In this document: positions 32,886 to 42,411 of the stretch, one piece after another
Layout: the number at the start of each line of letters is the position of its first letter
Numbering within the stretch: the first letter of the stretch is position 1
DNA from: Piezodorus guildinii
Taxonomy: Eukaryota; Arthropoda; Insecta; Hemiptera; Pentatomidae
Length of the DNA: 64,000 bases
Reading direction: 5' to 3'
Assembly (NCBI GenBank): GCA_023052935.1
Contig: CM041298.1
Coordinates: 112,025,977 to 112,089,976, forward strand
Made by a program: the position numbers and the translations under genes
Notes under the pieces: generated by a model
Databases searched by the model: none
Told to the model about the DNA's origin: nothing
Seen by the model: the letters and a program-made list of their open reading frames with translations, nothing else

Positions 32886-33740
32886 ATATAATTTCATTTA
32901 TATTATTATTTCTTCTTCTTCATCATTCAGTTTAAGCTAAAATTCAATTTTATTTATTAATACTTAAATTATTATTATTATTTATTTATTTTACTTTATT
33001 GATTATTTTTATTATATTCGTGTTTTATTTGTTATTATCAGTTATTTGTTTCTTATTTATTATTATCGTTAATTTCGTTTATTTTACTTTTTACTATTTG
33101 TGAATGTTACTGTATTGTTTGTTTGTTTTAGTATTTTGTTCGTTGTTTTCTTTTCTTAATTTTTTTTTTTTTTCCTGATATCATCATTTTGGTAAATCGC
33201 TTTTCCCTTTATTTTGTTTTTTTGTAAAGATGTGAGGGCGATAATAACCATCAGCAGTTTTATTGCCCTTAAAATTAAAACAACAACGACCCATCCCATC
33301 CACCTCTCTGGGTATACCTGTCCATCTGTCGTGTCTAGACTCTTCTGTAGTGGTATAAATACCGGTCCACTACGCCTGAAAGAGTCAGTCTTAATCCGAC
33401 TCAACAAGTATCAGTGATGAATCAATGAGCTGTGACAGTGTAGTAAAATTGTGTGTGTCAGTCTTGTGATAACCGGTCGGTGGGAAATTAGAAGACTGTA
33501 GGTTATATATAATTTATAGTTGTAAGTTCTAGAATAAGTCTAGCAGATTTATTGACAAGTAGTTTATTTGTTAGAAATACCTGATTTTATATGTAGACTG
33601 TTTAATAGTTAAGTTAGTAATTCAATTATTATTATTGTAAGCCTTTGTATTGTATATTATATTGTAGATATAGTATTCAATAAATATTTGTGATTTTTAA
33701 ATTGAAGTAATTCATATCTCACACCCCGTAGCCCGTAACA
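32039..33740. mobile_element. LTR insertion, split by a LINE fragment
   Basis: Ends TGTTACGG and CCGTAACA are perfect 8-bp inverted repeats, flanked by ATAT (32035-32038, 33741-33744). Without the LINE fragment at about 32335-33290 the LTR would be about 750 bp. Near its right end GTATAAATACCGG (33353) is a TATA-like site and AATAAA at 33680 a possible polyadenylation signal, implying plus-strand transcription. No retrotransposon interior is seen, so it is a solo LTR. It lies inside family M; M sequence AAATCCTGAAAA continues as TATGTGTGTT on the other side. Confidence 0.75.
32335..33290 (+). pseudogene. LINE ORF2 C-terminus and 3' UTR
   Basis: Coding remains run to the stop at 32800. After one internal stop near 32450 they read ILANNKLKDIKPTVSSWATS, VVITRLRIGHCRLTHEYLIT, PPQCNHCKVTLTVSHIFEEC and PRYRREIEKCG. 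The C-x2-C-x8-H-x4-C arrangement after HCRLTHEYL is the zinc-knuckle region after the RNase H domain of I/jockey-type LINEs. The 3' UTR has a (TA)n tract at 32827-32887 and seems to end near 33290 in TTAAAACAACAAC. 5'-truncated; insertion boundaries within the LTR are approximate. Confidence 0.7.
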
Positions 33741-34055
33741 ATATTATGTGTGTTCCCTTGTGTGGGAAGTCTAGACCAGAAACAAAGAATCGTGAGAAAA
33801 TGAAATTTCATATTTAAGACAACTATACGCCCAAGATCTTGCATGAACTTTTTCATTAAAATCCATGACCTGGAGAGCCATTTTATATTGCATCTTTTAA
33901 AGATTTTCCATAATAACCAACTGAAAAGAGCAAATTAATTTTTGTTTAACTTTTTATATATTTTTTTATAATGAGAACAGTAATATATACATATAATACA
34001 ACGTTGGAAAGCAAAATATTTTAGAAAAAAATATTATCTTATACACAGAGTTGTA

Positions 34056-34975
34056 TTGGGTTGTGTCACATGAAATGTCCATTTTCAAAGTAATGGATTT
34101 TTATTAAAAATACGATATGAAAACAAGATAATTTTATTCGAAGTATTTTTTTTTTCTAAACATTTTTCCCAACGTGAAACCAACTTTTTTATCCCCGAAC
34201 TGAAAAACTCTGAGTTTTGAAGTGAAACAAAATCTGAAAACGCACTTTTCACTTGATCATCATTTTCAAAAAGTTTTCCTTTGATGAAGTTGTCTTAATT
34301 CCTGAACAGGTGATAATCTGTTGGAGATAAGTCGGGAGACTATGGTGGGTGCGGAAGAACTTCGTAGCCCAGTTCTTTTAATTTTTGCACGGTATGTTTT
34401 GAAACATGGGGTCTTGCTGCCGCTCAGTGAGATCATGAGGTACCCATGTATCGAGCTTTTTTACTTTCCCAATACACTTTAAATGTCTGGAATCGGTAGA
34501 TGCACTTACATTTAGTTGTGCTGAGAGTCTTTTAACTGTTTGATAGGGGTTTCCTTCTACTATATGTTTGAGGACATCGTTGTCTATTACGGACGGAGGT
34601 CTTCCTCGGGACAAGTTTTCCAAGTCGGTATCCCCAGCTGAAAACTTAGCAAACCAACGACGACTGGTCCGTTCATTAACACTGCCTACTTCAAACGCCT
34701 TGCAAATATTTCTAGCGGCCTCAGCTGCTGAATGGCAGAGTTTAAACTCGTACAAAAATACTACTTGAAAATCACGTGTTTCTATGTTCATATTTGGAAG
34801 TATTCAAAAAAGTTGGTAATTGATTTGGAAGCTAATGTTTATAATACTAAGGTAGAGGATTAGTAACTGTTTACTTTAAATATGTAAACATTCGGATGAA
34901 AACAACACAGACCTGAAAAATCCTTTATGTATTTCAGAAACTATAAAAACGGACATTTCATGTGAAATAACCGAA
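34056..34975 (-). mobile_element. Mariner element, deleted, subfamily 2 copy 1
   Basis: 920 bp between TA dinucleotides (34054-34055, 34976-34977). The ends TTGGGTTGTGTCACATGAAA (left) and TTCATGTGAAATAACCGAA (right) are inverted repeats of about 28 bp with a few mismatches. Inserted in the right part of family M. Sister copy at 38025. Confidence 0.85.
34378..34791 (-). pseudogene. Truncated mariner transposase (DNA-binding half)
   Basis: 137 codons from MNIETRDFQVVFLYEFKLCH. It contains both helix-turn-helix parts (SRRWFAKFSAGDTDLEN; QTVKRLSAQLNVSASTDSRH) and the WVPHDLTERQQ linker, then runs out of frame into a deletion. Downstream (to about 34130) broken pieces of the C-terminal half survive, including LGYEVLPHPP and a FFSSGIKKLVSRWEKC-like stretch. 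The catalytic triad is not available in one frame. Confidence 0.8.
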
Positions 34976-34982
34976 TATATAT

Positions 34983-35222
34983 CGAAAAGAGATTCTTATA
35001 TGGTTTTCACCATTGTTAACGGCATTGTTTCCCTGAAAGCTTATATGTAAAATAAGCCAAACAAGCCATCAAAACATTATTCCTGAGATATAATTAGTAT
35101 TATATTTTATTATACCGTTGGAAAGCGCAAGAATTTAGAAAACTAATATGCTATAAAATAAATCGTACGAGTTAATATAAAGTTGTTGTAATCCCGTAAA
35201 CTTATGATCAAATATTATTCGT
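34983..35222 (+). repeat. Dispersed repeat K, partial copy 3
   Basis: Block ACCGTTGGAAAGCGCAAGAA with TTTAGAAAA and the TATAAAGTTGTTGTAATCCC block align with 3600-3690 and 4590-4680; the start is diverged. Confidence 0.5.
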
Positions 35223-35554
35223 AATGTTGAGGATGAGGTAGGTTATGGTGATCCCACAGGTTATATTCTTCCATACAGTTATCAAAATTTTACAAAAAAT
35301 ATTATGTACCAAATCGTACATAAGTTGTTTAAATAAATGGAAAGTTGTTATCAATTAAGATTGTTAATAATTATGTCTGCTTTTAAATCATTTCACAAAA
35401 ATAGCTAGCATCGAAACTAAATTAACTTTTGTACTCTAAAATTTATTTAGAAAAAGATCTTATGAAATATAAAATTGTAATAAACTGAATAAAATAGGAA
35501 CCGTTGAACATAACAAACAAATAAACTAAACAAATAGTTAGTTAATAACAACGA
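35223..35554. other. Unassigned AT-rich sequence
   Basis: Nothing recognised. Confidence 0.3.
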
Positions 35555-35590
35555 AGGTAGTGAAATTTGTGTGTTGCGCGCACCAGATTT
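35555..35590 (+). repeat. Family M right terminus (fragment)
   Basis: GTGTGTTGCGCGCACCAGAT preceded by GGTAGTGAAATTT, a degenerate GGTAAGTGAAAGTC. Confidence 0.65.
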
Positions 35591-35926
35591 ATAAACGCTA
35601 ACTTTAATAAAAATCTGTATGATACAGAAGAAGCTCGACAATATCGGTTCCTCCCTTCCACTGCTAACTTCCCAAGGTACAAGAGCTAAAGTGACAGATA
35701 TGCCAGGGGCACCCCTCCGGGCTTTAGCAGATGGAATCGACAGTCTTCAGCGGAAAATCCTTGGGCTTATATCGAAGCCTACTTTATGGGGGGAATCCTC
35801 TTCCTGAAAAAGAGGGGGACGCAGGGTGCGTGAATAGTAAGCAGCTGTCTTTCAAGTATAACAGAATATACGGAGGAAAAAAATTATTTAAAAATTATTC
35901 TTGCTATCTAGTATATCTTGAAAAAC
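35591..35926. other. GC-richer segment between convergent M ends
   Basis: Open for 62-80 codons in two plus frames (35619-35807, 35731-35973) without recognisable domains. As at 5200-5606, it lies between two M right ends that face each other. Confidence 0.35.
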
Positions 35927-36176
35927 CTGCTGCGCGCAACATACGATTTATCTCCGAAGTTTTAATACCTTAATTTTATGGTAATCAATCGAAAAAAAAT
36001 TTAAATACAGAGATGAAATAAGGTTAAAGAATTAATTTCTTTAAGTTTGGATAGAAACATATGATTTATTAAATAATCTATGACATCATTATCTACAAGA
36101 GTCACATAGTTTAATCGGCTTTTCATCACTCTCCATTAACCTTTACAATTTCCTTTATAACATAATATATTTTACC

Positions 36177-36530
36177 AGGTTCTTTTTAAATTCTTATAAT
36201 GATTACCACTCCCTAAGTTTCGGCCTTTGCCATTTTCAAGGGTACTCTCAAAATCATTTATTTTAAAATTAAAAAATTATCAATATGACATTTTACATAC
36301 CTTTAATCATTCATTTACATAGCACATCTATATACAATATAAAAGAATGATTAAAGGTAACTAAAATGTCTTATAACAATATAAAAACTAATGTTGATTA
36401 TCTTTTAATTTTAAAATAAATTACTTTGATAGAACCCTTGAAAATGGCAAAGGCCAAAACCTAGTGAGGAAGAAAATATAAATAAAGAAGTGTTGAGTGA
36501 AAATGGATCATTTTATTCAAAAAGAACCTA
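36177..36530. mobile_element. Fold-back element F2
   Basis: Inverted arms starting AGGTTCTTTTT and ending AAAAAGAACCT, about 150 bp each. Both arms contain the CCTTGAAAATGGCAAAGGCC block followed by GAAAC (left arm, minus strand) or AAAAC (right arm). It shares the GAAAC half of the hammerhead-like motif but not the CUGANGA half; it is similar to the elements at 61388 and 63000. Confidence 0.6.
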
Positions 36531-36631
36531 GCAATACATTTATTAACTAAAACGAATTGCAATTATAATAAAAATTAATAATATTTTTTCTGAAATATTA
36601 GCATACCAACGGCATACTATACATCTATATT

Positions 36632-36777
36632 AGGGGTACTCACTACGTTTGCTATAGGATGCATTTGTGCTATTGTGCTATACCCATAAATTTAATGCAG
36701 GAAATAAGTGTAGAAACCCGACGGGTTTAGCAAAATAACACAAATAGCATGCTATAGCAAACGTAGTGAGTACCCCT
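36632..36777. mobile_element. Palindromic MITE, copy 2
   Basis: 146 bp, same inverted ends as 31652-31798, flanked by ATT on both sides (36629-36631, 36778-36780). Inserted in family M. Confidence 0.85.
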
Positions 36778-36952
36778 ATTAGGGGTTCCTTTCACCTTTA
36801 GTTGTAAATCGAATTCGTTCAACTTATATATTTATCTGTTTTTAATCAATCCTAAAAACATGATATGATTGTTTTTATACAATCTACAAAATTAAAGGTA
36901 CTTCGGAAGAAGAAAATTTAAAATATCGGCGTTTAAGCCCTGTCCGGGGATT

Positions 36953-37035
36953 CTCTAGCAGATTGTAAATATTGTATATAGCTATGATGTTAGGTTGTTG
37001 TTTTTTATTGTTTTCTTCTTCTGTGTATGTGTGTG

Positions 37036-37097
<62 letters not shown>

Positions 37098-37170
37098 AAT
37101 TTTATGTTATTTTGATATAATTCGACTTCATCATTGTTTGTTGTAAATACTGTATGAATGTGGTCTCATA
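36953..37170 (+). repeat. Dispersed repeat F, copy 1, with (TA)n
   Basis: GGGGATTC, then GATTGTAAATATTGTATATA, a (TA)n tract (37036-37096), and a GAATGTGGTCTCATAT end align with 61945-62215. Looks like the 3' UTR of an unidentified LINE. Confidence 0.6.
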
Positions 37171-37560
37171 TTGTTAAGGGAACATGGCCCTTAGCCGATT
37201 TCAAATACTGGCATGTAGTGTGGAGAAATACACTAAAGCGCACATAGAGCCATCTGGTGGCGTCTGGAGGTACCCAACCCTAGGACCAGAATCATCTGCG
37301 AGAACCAAAGGAAAAAGTGAGAATTTGGGAAAGTACATGTATCTATATCGCAGCGGACTCATAATTTTCTCATGATCATCCTCAGTAGAGAAATAGGCGC
37401 CGGCCGGCCCAGGAACGGAGGAATGGTCCGAGAGGAGAGACCGTCTAACTCCCCCCCCCCCACAATTTAGGCATGATTAGTAACAGACAAATTTAACTTA
37501 AGTCAAACTTTGTAATAACCTAACAGTCATCATATTTCCTAGTAACTTTTAATAAAGAAT
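37171..37560. other. GC-rich unassigned segment
   Basis: Starts TGTTAAGGGAACATGG exactly where copy 2 of repeat F diverges, and an inverted-looking CCTAACA lies at 37516. An LTR was considered but target duplications do not fit. Contains a C12 run at 37451. No frame recognised. Confidence 0.25.
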
Positions 37561-37799
37561 GTAATCTTACACCATACTACATCCCTATTTACAATTACAG
37601 CCCACTACAGTCCATTATTTAAACATCCAGCCCTCATAATTATTATTGATGTTAAAAGCACCCTGGAACGCCCCAGGTCTCGAAATATTAACACATGTCA
37701 CTATTACTATAGTTCATTTTGAAACAAATTGTAATTTAATATTTAAAAAAAAATTATTGTTGGTATGTTCAACAACACAAAAATTGGATACAAAAATAT
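37561..37799. other. Unassigned sequence
   Basis: Nothing recognised. Confidence 0.3.
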
Positions 37800-38024
37800 T
37801 TTTTCTCTTTTCTCCTTTAGTTGTATATTGAATTCCTTCAACTCATATATTTATCCGTTTTGTATCAATTGCAAAAAGATAATGTGGTTATTTTTATAGA
37901 ATTAGCAAAACAGAAGGTACTTCAATGAAGAGAGAATGGTTGACTGTGTGTAGATACTGAAGAGAAAACAATATAAGGAGCAGTCATAAATATTTATAAA
38001 TTAAGGTTCTCCTCAATAAAACTA

Positions 38025-38846
38025 TTGGGTTGTTTCACATGAAATGTCCGTTTTTATAATTTCTGAAATACATAAAGGATTTTGCAGGTCTCTGTTGTTT
38101 TCTTCCGAATGTTTACATATTTAAAGTAAACAGTTACTAATCCTCTACCTTTGTATTATAAACATTAGCTTCCAAATCAATTACCCACTTTTTAGAATAC
38201 CTCGAATTACGAACATGGAAACACGCGATTTTCGAGTAATATTTTTGTACGAGTTTAAACTCGGCCATTCGGCAGCTGAGGCCGCTAGAAATATTTGCAA
38301 GGCGTTTGGGGAAGGGAGTGTTAATGAACGGACCATTCGCCGTTGGTTTGCTAAGTTTTCAGCTGGGGATACCGACTTGGAAAACTTGCCCCGAGGAAGA
38401 CCTCCGTCCGTAATAGACAACGATGTCCTCAAACATATAGTAGAAGGAAACACCTACCAAACAGTTAAAGGACTCTCAGCACAACTAAATGCAAGTGCAT
38501 CTACTGTTTTCAGACATTTAAAGTGTATTGGGAAAGTAAAAAAGCTCGATACATGGGTACCTCATGATCTCACTGAGCGGCAGCAAGACCCCACGTTCTT
38601 TCAACTTGGGACCCCATGGAAAACTTTTTGAAAATGATGATCAAGTGAAAAGTGTGTTTTCAGATTTTGTTTGATTTCAAAACTCAGAGTTTTTCGGTTC
38701 GGGGATAAAAAAAGTTGGTGCCACGTTGGGAAAAATGAGTAGAAAAAGAAGGTAAATACTTCGAAAAAAATTATCTTGTTTTCATATCGTATTTTTAATA
38801 AAAATCCTTTACCTTGAAAACGGACATTTCATGTGACACTACCCAA
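38025..38846 (+). mobile_element. Mariner element, deleted, subfamily 2 copy 2
   Basis: 822 bp between TA dinucleotides (38023-38024, 38847-38848). Ends TTGGGTTGTTTCACATGAAA and the complement-like TTCATGTGACACTACCCAA. Sister of 34056-34975 but with a different, larger deletion. Confidence 0.85.
38215..38631 (+). CDS. Mariner transposase DNA-binding half, open frame
   Basis: 138 codons from METRDFRVIFLYEFKLGHSA. Residues 1-55 hold the first helix-turn-helix (RRWFAKFSAGDTDLENLPRG, with the GRPPSVID hook), 75-105 the second (VKGLSAQLNASASTVFRHLK), then GKVKKLDTWVPHDLTERQQD and a short unrelated tail QLGTPWKTF. The whole catalytic core is deleted; only a broken C-terminal piece (ENDDQVKSVFSDF) follows in another frame. 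If made, it would be a DNA-binding protein without nuclease activity. Most likely simply a deletion derivative. Confidence 0.75.
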   Translation: METRDFRVIFLYEFKLGHSAAEAARNICKAFGEGSVNERTIRRWFAKFSAGDTDLENLPRGRPPSVIDNDVLKHIVEGNTYQTVKGLSAQLNASASTVFRHLKCIGKVKKLDTWVPHDLTERQQDPTFFQLGTPWKTF

Positions 38847-39533
38847 TACTTTAGAGGAAGACAATTTAAAATATCGATATTTGAATCCTGTCCCTTCCCT
38901 CCCAAAACCCCATTAAAATTTACATTGATATAGCGAGTTTAATTAAAATTGTTAAAGCCGTTTTTGAGAAAATCGTAAAAAGGTGCAAAATGCATATTAT
39001 AAAGCAGCTCTCTTCTGGTTCGTCGATTTAGACGAAAAAGTTAGTGTAACATTTTCTGGCGTATACTTTTCATTAATATGAAATTTCAGTTTCATCAAAC
39101 TTATCATGTTCAGAGTAGGCTTACCACACATTTTCAAACCTAGAACATTAAAGGTGCTTTAGAAGATGAAAATTTTGACAATCGGAATTTAAACCCTGTT
39201 AGCCTATTTCAAACAGAATAAAACCTTTATGATATTAAAGCCCATTACATTTTACATTGATATTGAAATGAAATGAAACGAAAAGTAATTTTATTCTGGG
39301 ACATGTAGTTACTAAGAATAACAAAAAAAGTACAATATAAATAATAATTGTCTGGTCGTTTAAGACTTCAGTTTAACAATAACAGAAAATTTTTGTGACA
39401 ATGAATAGTAATCATCTATAGCTTTTAAATATTACATATGTTGGGAAAATTGATGCTTTAGGAGATGAAGGAATAGTTTGTGTTTGAAAGTGGATAATGA
39501 TAAGGATTTACGAATGGATATAGGCAAGGAATT

Positions 39534-40515
39534 TTCCATAAAGTTAGAATCGGTCATAATTACTCCGAGAGATTTGAGGTTCGATCGGGTTTGAAACAGG
39601 GTGACTCCCTTTCACCTGTGTTATTTAATTTAGCTTTAGAATATGTCATAGAAAAGGTGATGTGTACCGAGAAAGGCTTAAATATGGGTGACAAGATTCC
39701 GGTTTTGGGGTATGCCGATGATCTGGTACTGCTAGGTGAAGACACGGAAACCATACAACTAAATACAAGTGTGTTAATAAAAACCGGTAAAGAAATAGGA
39801 CTCGAATTAAATACCGATAAGACGAAGTATATGATTAGTAGCAGAAACGGTGTCGATCTTGGTGATATTGATGTATCAGGTCATACTTTTGAACACGTAG
39901 AGAAATTCAAGTATTTAGGTTTAATTATAACTAGAAAAAATGAAATCCAGGAAGAAATAAAGTCCCGGTTAAAGGTGGGAAATGCGTGTTATTATTCAGT
40001 TGCTAAGTTACTTAGTTCGCGGCTTCTATCTAAAAACTTAAAGATAAGAATTTATAAAACTATTATTCTTCCGACGGTTCTTTACATATGTGAAACGTGG
40101 CCGCTTACTTTGAAGGATGAACAACGGCTTAAGGTTTTCGAAGATAAGGTATTGGGTAAAATATTTGGTCCAAAGAGAGATGAAGCCACTGAGGAGTTTA
40201 GAAGGTTGCACAACGCGGAATTACGGAACTTGCATGCTGTGAATATAATTGAGCTGATTGCATCGCGGAGACTCAAATGGGCGAGTAAAGTTGTTGGGCT
40301 CGATGACGAGCGGATTCCGAGAAAGTTGGTATTTGCTGATCCGACTGGTAGGCGTCCGAAAGGTAGGCCGAAGCGGAGATGGGAGGATTGCGTTAAGACT
40401 GATCTCGGGGGCTTGGGCTTGAATGGTGAACATTGGACGAGTCTGTGTAGGCGGAATTTGGTGGTATCGGCATCGAACCTTCGGGTTCGCTAAGCCTATT
40501 ATTATTATTATTATT
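39534..40515 (+). mobile_element. RTE-like LINE, 5'-truncated insertion
   Basis: 982 bp flanked by the exact 14-bp duplication ATAGGCAAGGAATT (39520-39533, 40516-40529). Ends in an (ATT)n tail. Inserted in the CR1/L2 fragment. A longer but more damaged sister lies at 45393 and a minimal one at 42261. Confidence 0.9.
39591..40493 (+). CDS. Reverse transcriptase C-terminal half (RTE-like LINE)
   Basis: 300 codons open to the stop. Residues 2-13 KQGDSLSPVLFN are RT motif 4; YADDLVLLGED from residue 41 carries the catalytic aspartates; TFEHVEKFKYLGLII about 105-120; YKTIILPTVLYICETWPLTL and KVFEDKVLGKIFGPKRDEAT in the thumb; a basic C-terminal stretch DPTGRRPKGRPKRRWEDCVK before the end NLVVSASNLRVR. 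The catalytic D in the upstream FDFKKAYDS-type block is missing because of 5' truncation, and coding sequence continues in frame upstream to the insertion point, so the start codon is not meaningful. Clade assignment (RTE or a near relative) is from overall look and the microsatellite-type tail. Not functional alone. Confidence 0.85.
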   Translation: MKQGDSLSPVLFNLALEYVIEKVMCTEKGLNMGDKIPVLGYADDLVLLGEDTETIQLNTSVLIKTGKEIGLELNTDKTKYMISSRNGVDLGDIDVSGHTFEHVEKFKYLGLIITRKNEIQEEIKSRLKVGNACYYSVAKLLSSRLLSKNLKIRIYKTIILPTVLYICETWPLTLKDEQRLKVFEDKVLGKIFGPKRDEATEEFRRLHNAELRNLHAVNIIELIASRRLKWASKVVGLDDERIPRKLVFADPTGRRPKGRPKRRWEDCVKTDLGGLGLNGEHWTSLCRRNLVVSASNLRVR

Positions 40516-40564
40516 ATAGGCAAGGAATTACAAAACAGGGTAGCACGAATAACAAACTATTCTT

Positions 40565-40895
40565 TGAAGGAGGCAGATCTGTGTGAAGCTATATACTAGT
40601 TTATGGGTTGGGATCTAGTGTTTACTGATTGGACACACACAACAACACAATTAGTTCAACCAGGATTTTCTCACTCGAAAGTGTTATGTCCATCCGGTTG
40701 ATGTGCTATATTTTAAGGACAGGGGCATAACCTACGCACTGGCTTCCTCCTCCGAAGATGAATTCAACCCCGACCACCACGTCTTGTGACCGGAAAGTGC
40801 AAGCACTCCCGGCCACCACCCAAAGATGGTCCTGGCTAGGGACCATCCCCGTGGTACCATTTTGAAATTATTATATCTTAAGGCCCGAATGGTCA
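40565..40895. other. Unexplained insert within the CR1/L2 fragment
   Basis: About 330 GC-richer bases interrupt the LINE between the VSRHVTI and RIVCYSCYPVL-type blocks. No terminal repeats or matches elsewhere in the window were found. Confidence 0.35.
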
Positions 40896-41221
40896 CGTGC
40901 CTCGAGACTGCAAATTTCTCGCAGCCTTTACGGTTTACCGATTGGACAGAGGAACAAGTGGTAAGCATATCAAGAATATAAGGAGGTTTTTTTATATGGA
41001 AAAATCGGAAGAGACAGATACCAAGGAGGTACTGCCGACGGAAAGAGGGATAGAGCCAATGCAACTCGGTATACCCTCTAGAAACATTGATAGTCTTTGA
41101 TTGATATTAATAGTCTAATCAAAGACATTAGAGAAGGTTTTGAGAAAAGTTGCTGTTAACATCTTGGGCGAATCGTATTTTTTAATATGAAATTTCAGTT
41201 TCGTACGACGTTTTCGGGCTA

Positions 41222-41227
41222 AACTCA

Positions 41228-41263
<36 letters not shown>
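41222..41263. repeat. (CA)n microsatellite of family M
   Basis: The dinucleotide tract that sits at this position in most M copies, here about 20 units. Confidence 0.9.
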
Positions 41264-41381
41264 TTTTTTTGTACTTGGACATTTGGACGCAGGGGTCCCT
41301 ATAAAGTGTATTTTCAGTGACAACTCGAATTCGAAACTTGCATGATCGCAATGATTTTACTTACTATACTATATGTGTATA

Positions 41382-42212
41382 CTAGCTGAACCGGCAAACG
41401 TTGTTTTGCCGTATAAATTTTTTCTAGAAAAGTTTTAGTGCAGAAAAAAAAAAAAAAAAAAAAAAAACTAAGTTATTGTAAGGATGTAGTATATGAGTGA
41501 AAGAGGCATGGAGCGCTGTGTATGATAAGATAATATAAAAATAACAAAACACCAAACATTAATTTTTTTTTTTTTACGGAGTAGAGATTTGGGCTCTACT
41601 AAACCATCAAATTCTTCCCGTCTCCAATCCTTGCAATCAAAAATCCTTCGAAAAATTCTCAACACTCCTTATTTTGTCACAAATAAACTCATCCATAAAG
41701 ACCTTAACGTTCCCTATGTTGCTGACTTGGCGCGAACCAGGTACCACTCCTTTAGCCATCTTTAGCTAACCCAAACAAACTGGATGGTTTACCCACTCGA
41801 TAGCATGCCATGTATAATTGTCCGTGTGAGTTACACTGAGGTAGTAAAATGAGAAAAGATTACTACTACGCTTGATGCATAAACAATAATAATGGCCGAA
41901 AACTGTGGAGGGAGTGAGAGAAGCCTTATTGTCTGAGAGAAAGAGGAGACCGGCTTCGGTCCCATCCCTACTCCGTGCTGTTTGCTGGCTGAGGTGTGAC
42001 AGTGGTAGGTCTGTGGCGGGGATAACTTAACAAGTCATAATTAATCAGTTATCGAGCGGGATGAAAAATTATTAAATTACTAAAATGACTATTTAAAAAT
42101 AGGGGTCAGTGATAAAAGGGTGAAAATTTAGAGTTGTATGTATTTAATTAATGCAACGTGATGAAAAAAAAATGTCCGAAAACATTGCCACACGAGAATT
42201 TTATATATTAGA
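41382..42212 (-). mobile_element. Non-autonomous Helitron
   Basis: 831 bp, minus strand. 5' end TCTAATATATAAAATTCTCG at 42212; 3' end has the hairpin GGCAAAACAACGTTTGCC, ten bases, then CTAG at 41385-41382. It lies between A and T, as Helitrons do, without target duplication: removing it joins ACTATATGTGTATA to TGGGTGGGTAAGTG, restoring the family M left end. It has no Rep/helicase coding. Inside is a LINE-A piece (41575-41765) and a poly(A) run at 41442-41467. Both ends look like a Helitron type widespread in insects. Confidence 0.8.
41575..41765 (+). pseudogene. LINE-A coding fragment inside the Helitron
   Basis: GAGATTTGGGCTCTACTAAA onward translates to pieces like KILRKILNTPYFVTNKLIHK and LNVPYVADLARTRYHSF, with no LINE 3' tail. 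Either inserted or captured by the Helitron; the lack of a tail and of an obvious target duplication slightly favours capture. Confidence 0.65.
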
Positions 42213-42260
42213 TGGGTGGGTAAGTGGAAGTAAAATGATAGCCTAAATAAATTATTAATA

Positions 42261-42411
42261 ATAATAATATAATAATAATAATAGGCTTACCGAACCCGAA
42301 GGTTCGATGCCGATACCACCAAACTTCGCCTGCACAGACTTGTCCAATGTTCACCGGTCAAGCCCAAGCCCCCGAGATCAGCCTTAATGCAATCCTCCCA
42401 TCGACGCTTCG
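42261..42411 (-). mobile_element. Very short RTE-like LINE insertion with 20-bp duplication
   Basis: Only the last about 125 bases of the element (ending CGAAGGTTCGATGCCGATAC region) plus the (ATT)n tail. Flanked by exact copies of GCCTAAATAAATTATTAATA (42241-42260, 42412-42431). Confidence 0.9.

Larger units (their letters stand above)
31388..34055 (+). repeat. Family M copy with nested insertions
   Basis: M pieces at 31388-31407 (ACTTTCACTTAC), 31536-31651, 31799-32038, 33741-34055 together reconstruct the left two thirds of one copy. The gaps are a LINE-A tail, a MITE, an LTR containing a LINE fragment, and at the right edge a mariner. Only part of the middle is truncated. This is one original M copy that grew from about 0.7 to 3.6 kb. 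Confidence 0.7.
35927..36952 (-). repeat. Family M copy with fold-back and MITE insertions
   Basis: Backwards right end CTGCTGCGCGCAACATACG at 35929, then CATCACTCTCCATTAACC (36124), interrupted by F2 (36177-36530), ACCAACGGCATACTATACAT (36605), interrupted by the MITE (36632), then TAGTTGTAAATCGAATTCG and GTACTTCGGAAGAAGAAAA, ending where repeat F begins. Confidence 0.75.
39265..41099 (-). pseudogene. CR1/L2-like LINE fragment, split by another LINE
   Basis: Flanked by the 9-bp repeat ATTGATATT (39256-39264, 41100-41108). The 5' part on minus, from 41060 down, reads MHWLYPSFRRQYLLGICLF and KKPPYILDMLTTCSSVQSV, matching LKWLYPSNRRKYFLASFQYQ...SYIFDLLQFKSSVHS of the copy at 56549. About 330 unexplained bases (40565-40895) follow, then remnants of LWNSLPISIRKSLSLSTFKH split by the RTE-like insertion. 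The 3' end is TTTTATTCT-type UTR with an (ATTTC)n tail at 39265-39282. Dead fragment of the RT C-terminal domain. Confidence 0.7.
37800..42240 (-). repeat. Two joined family M copies filled with insertions
   Basis: M pieces: 37800-38024, 38847-39130 (ends near ACTTACCACACA), then a second copy restarting at about 39140 (ATTAAAGGTGCTTTAGAAG) through 39264, 41109-41381, and the left terminus GGGTAAGTGGAAGTAAAATG at 42218-42237. The intervening DNA is a mariner, a CR1/L2 LINE (holding an RTE-like LINE) and a Helitron. Each junction reads continuously in M once the insert is removed. Confidence 0.75.

Noticed and set aside
37171..37560. Third solo LTR
   Set aside because: TGTTAAGG and CCTAACA look like ends, but the flanks (CATAT against GTCAT) do not form a target duplication.
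40732..41064. 110-codon minus-strand open frame as a host gene
   Set aside because: Its first 45 codons are the CR1/L2 reverse transcriptase C-terminus; the rest reads into the unexplained insert.
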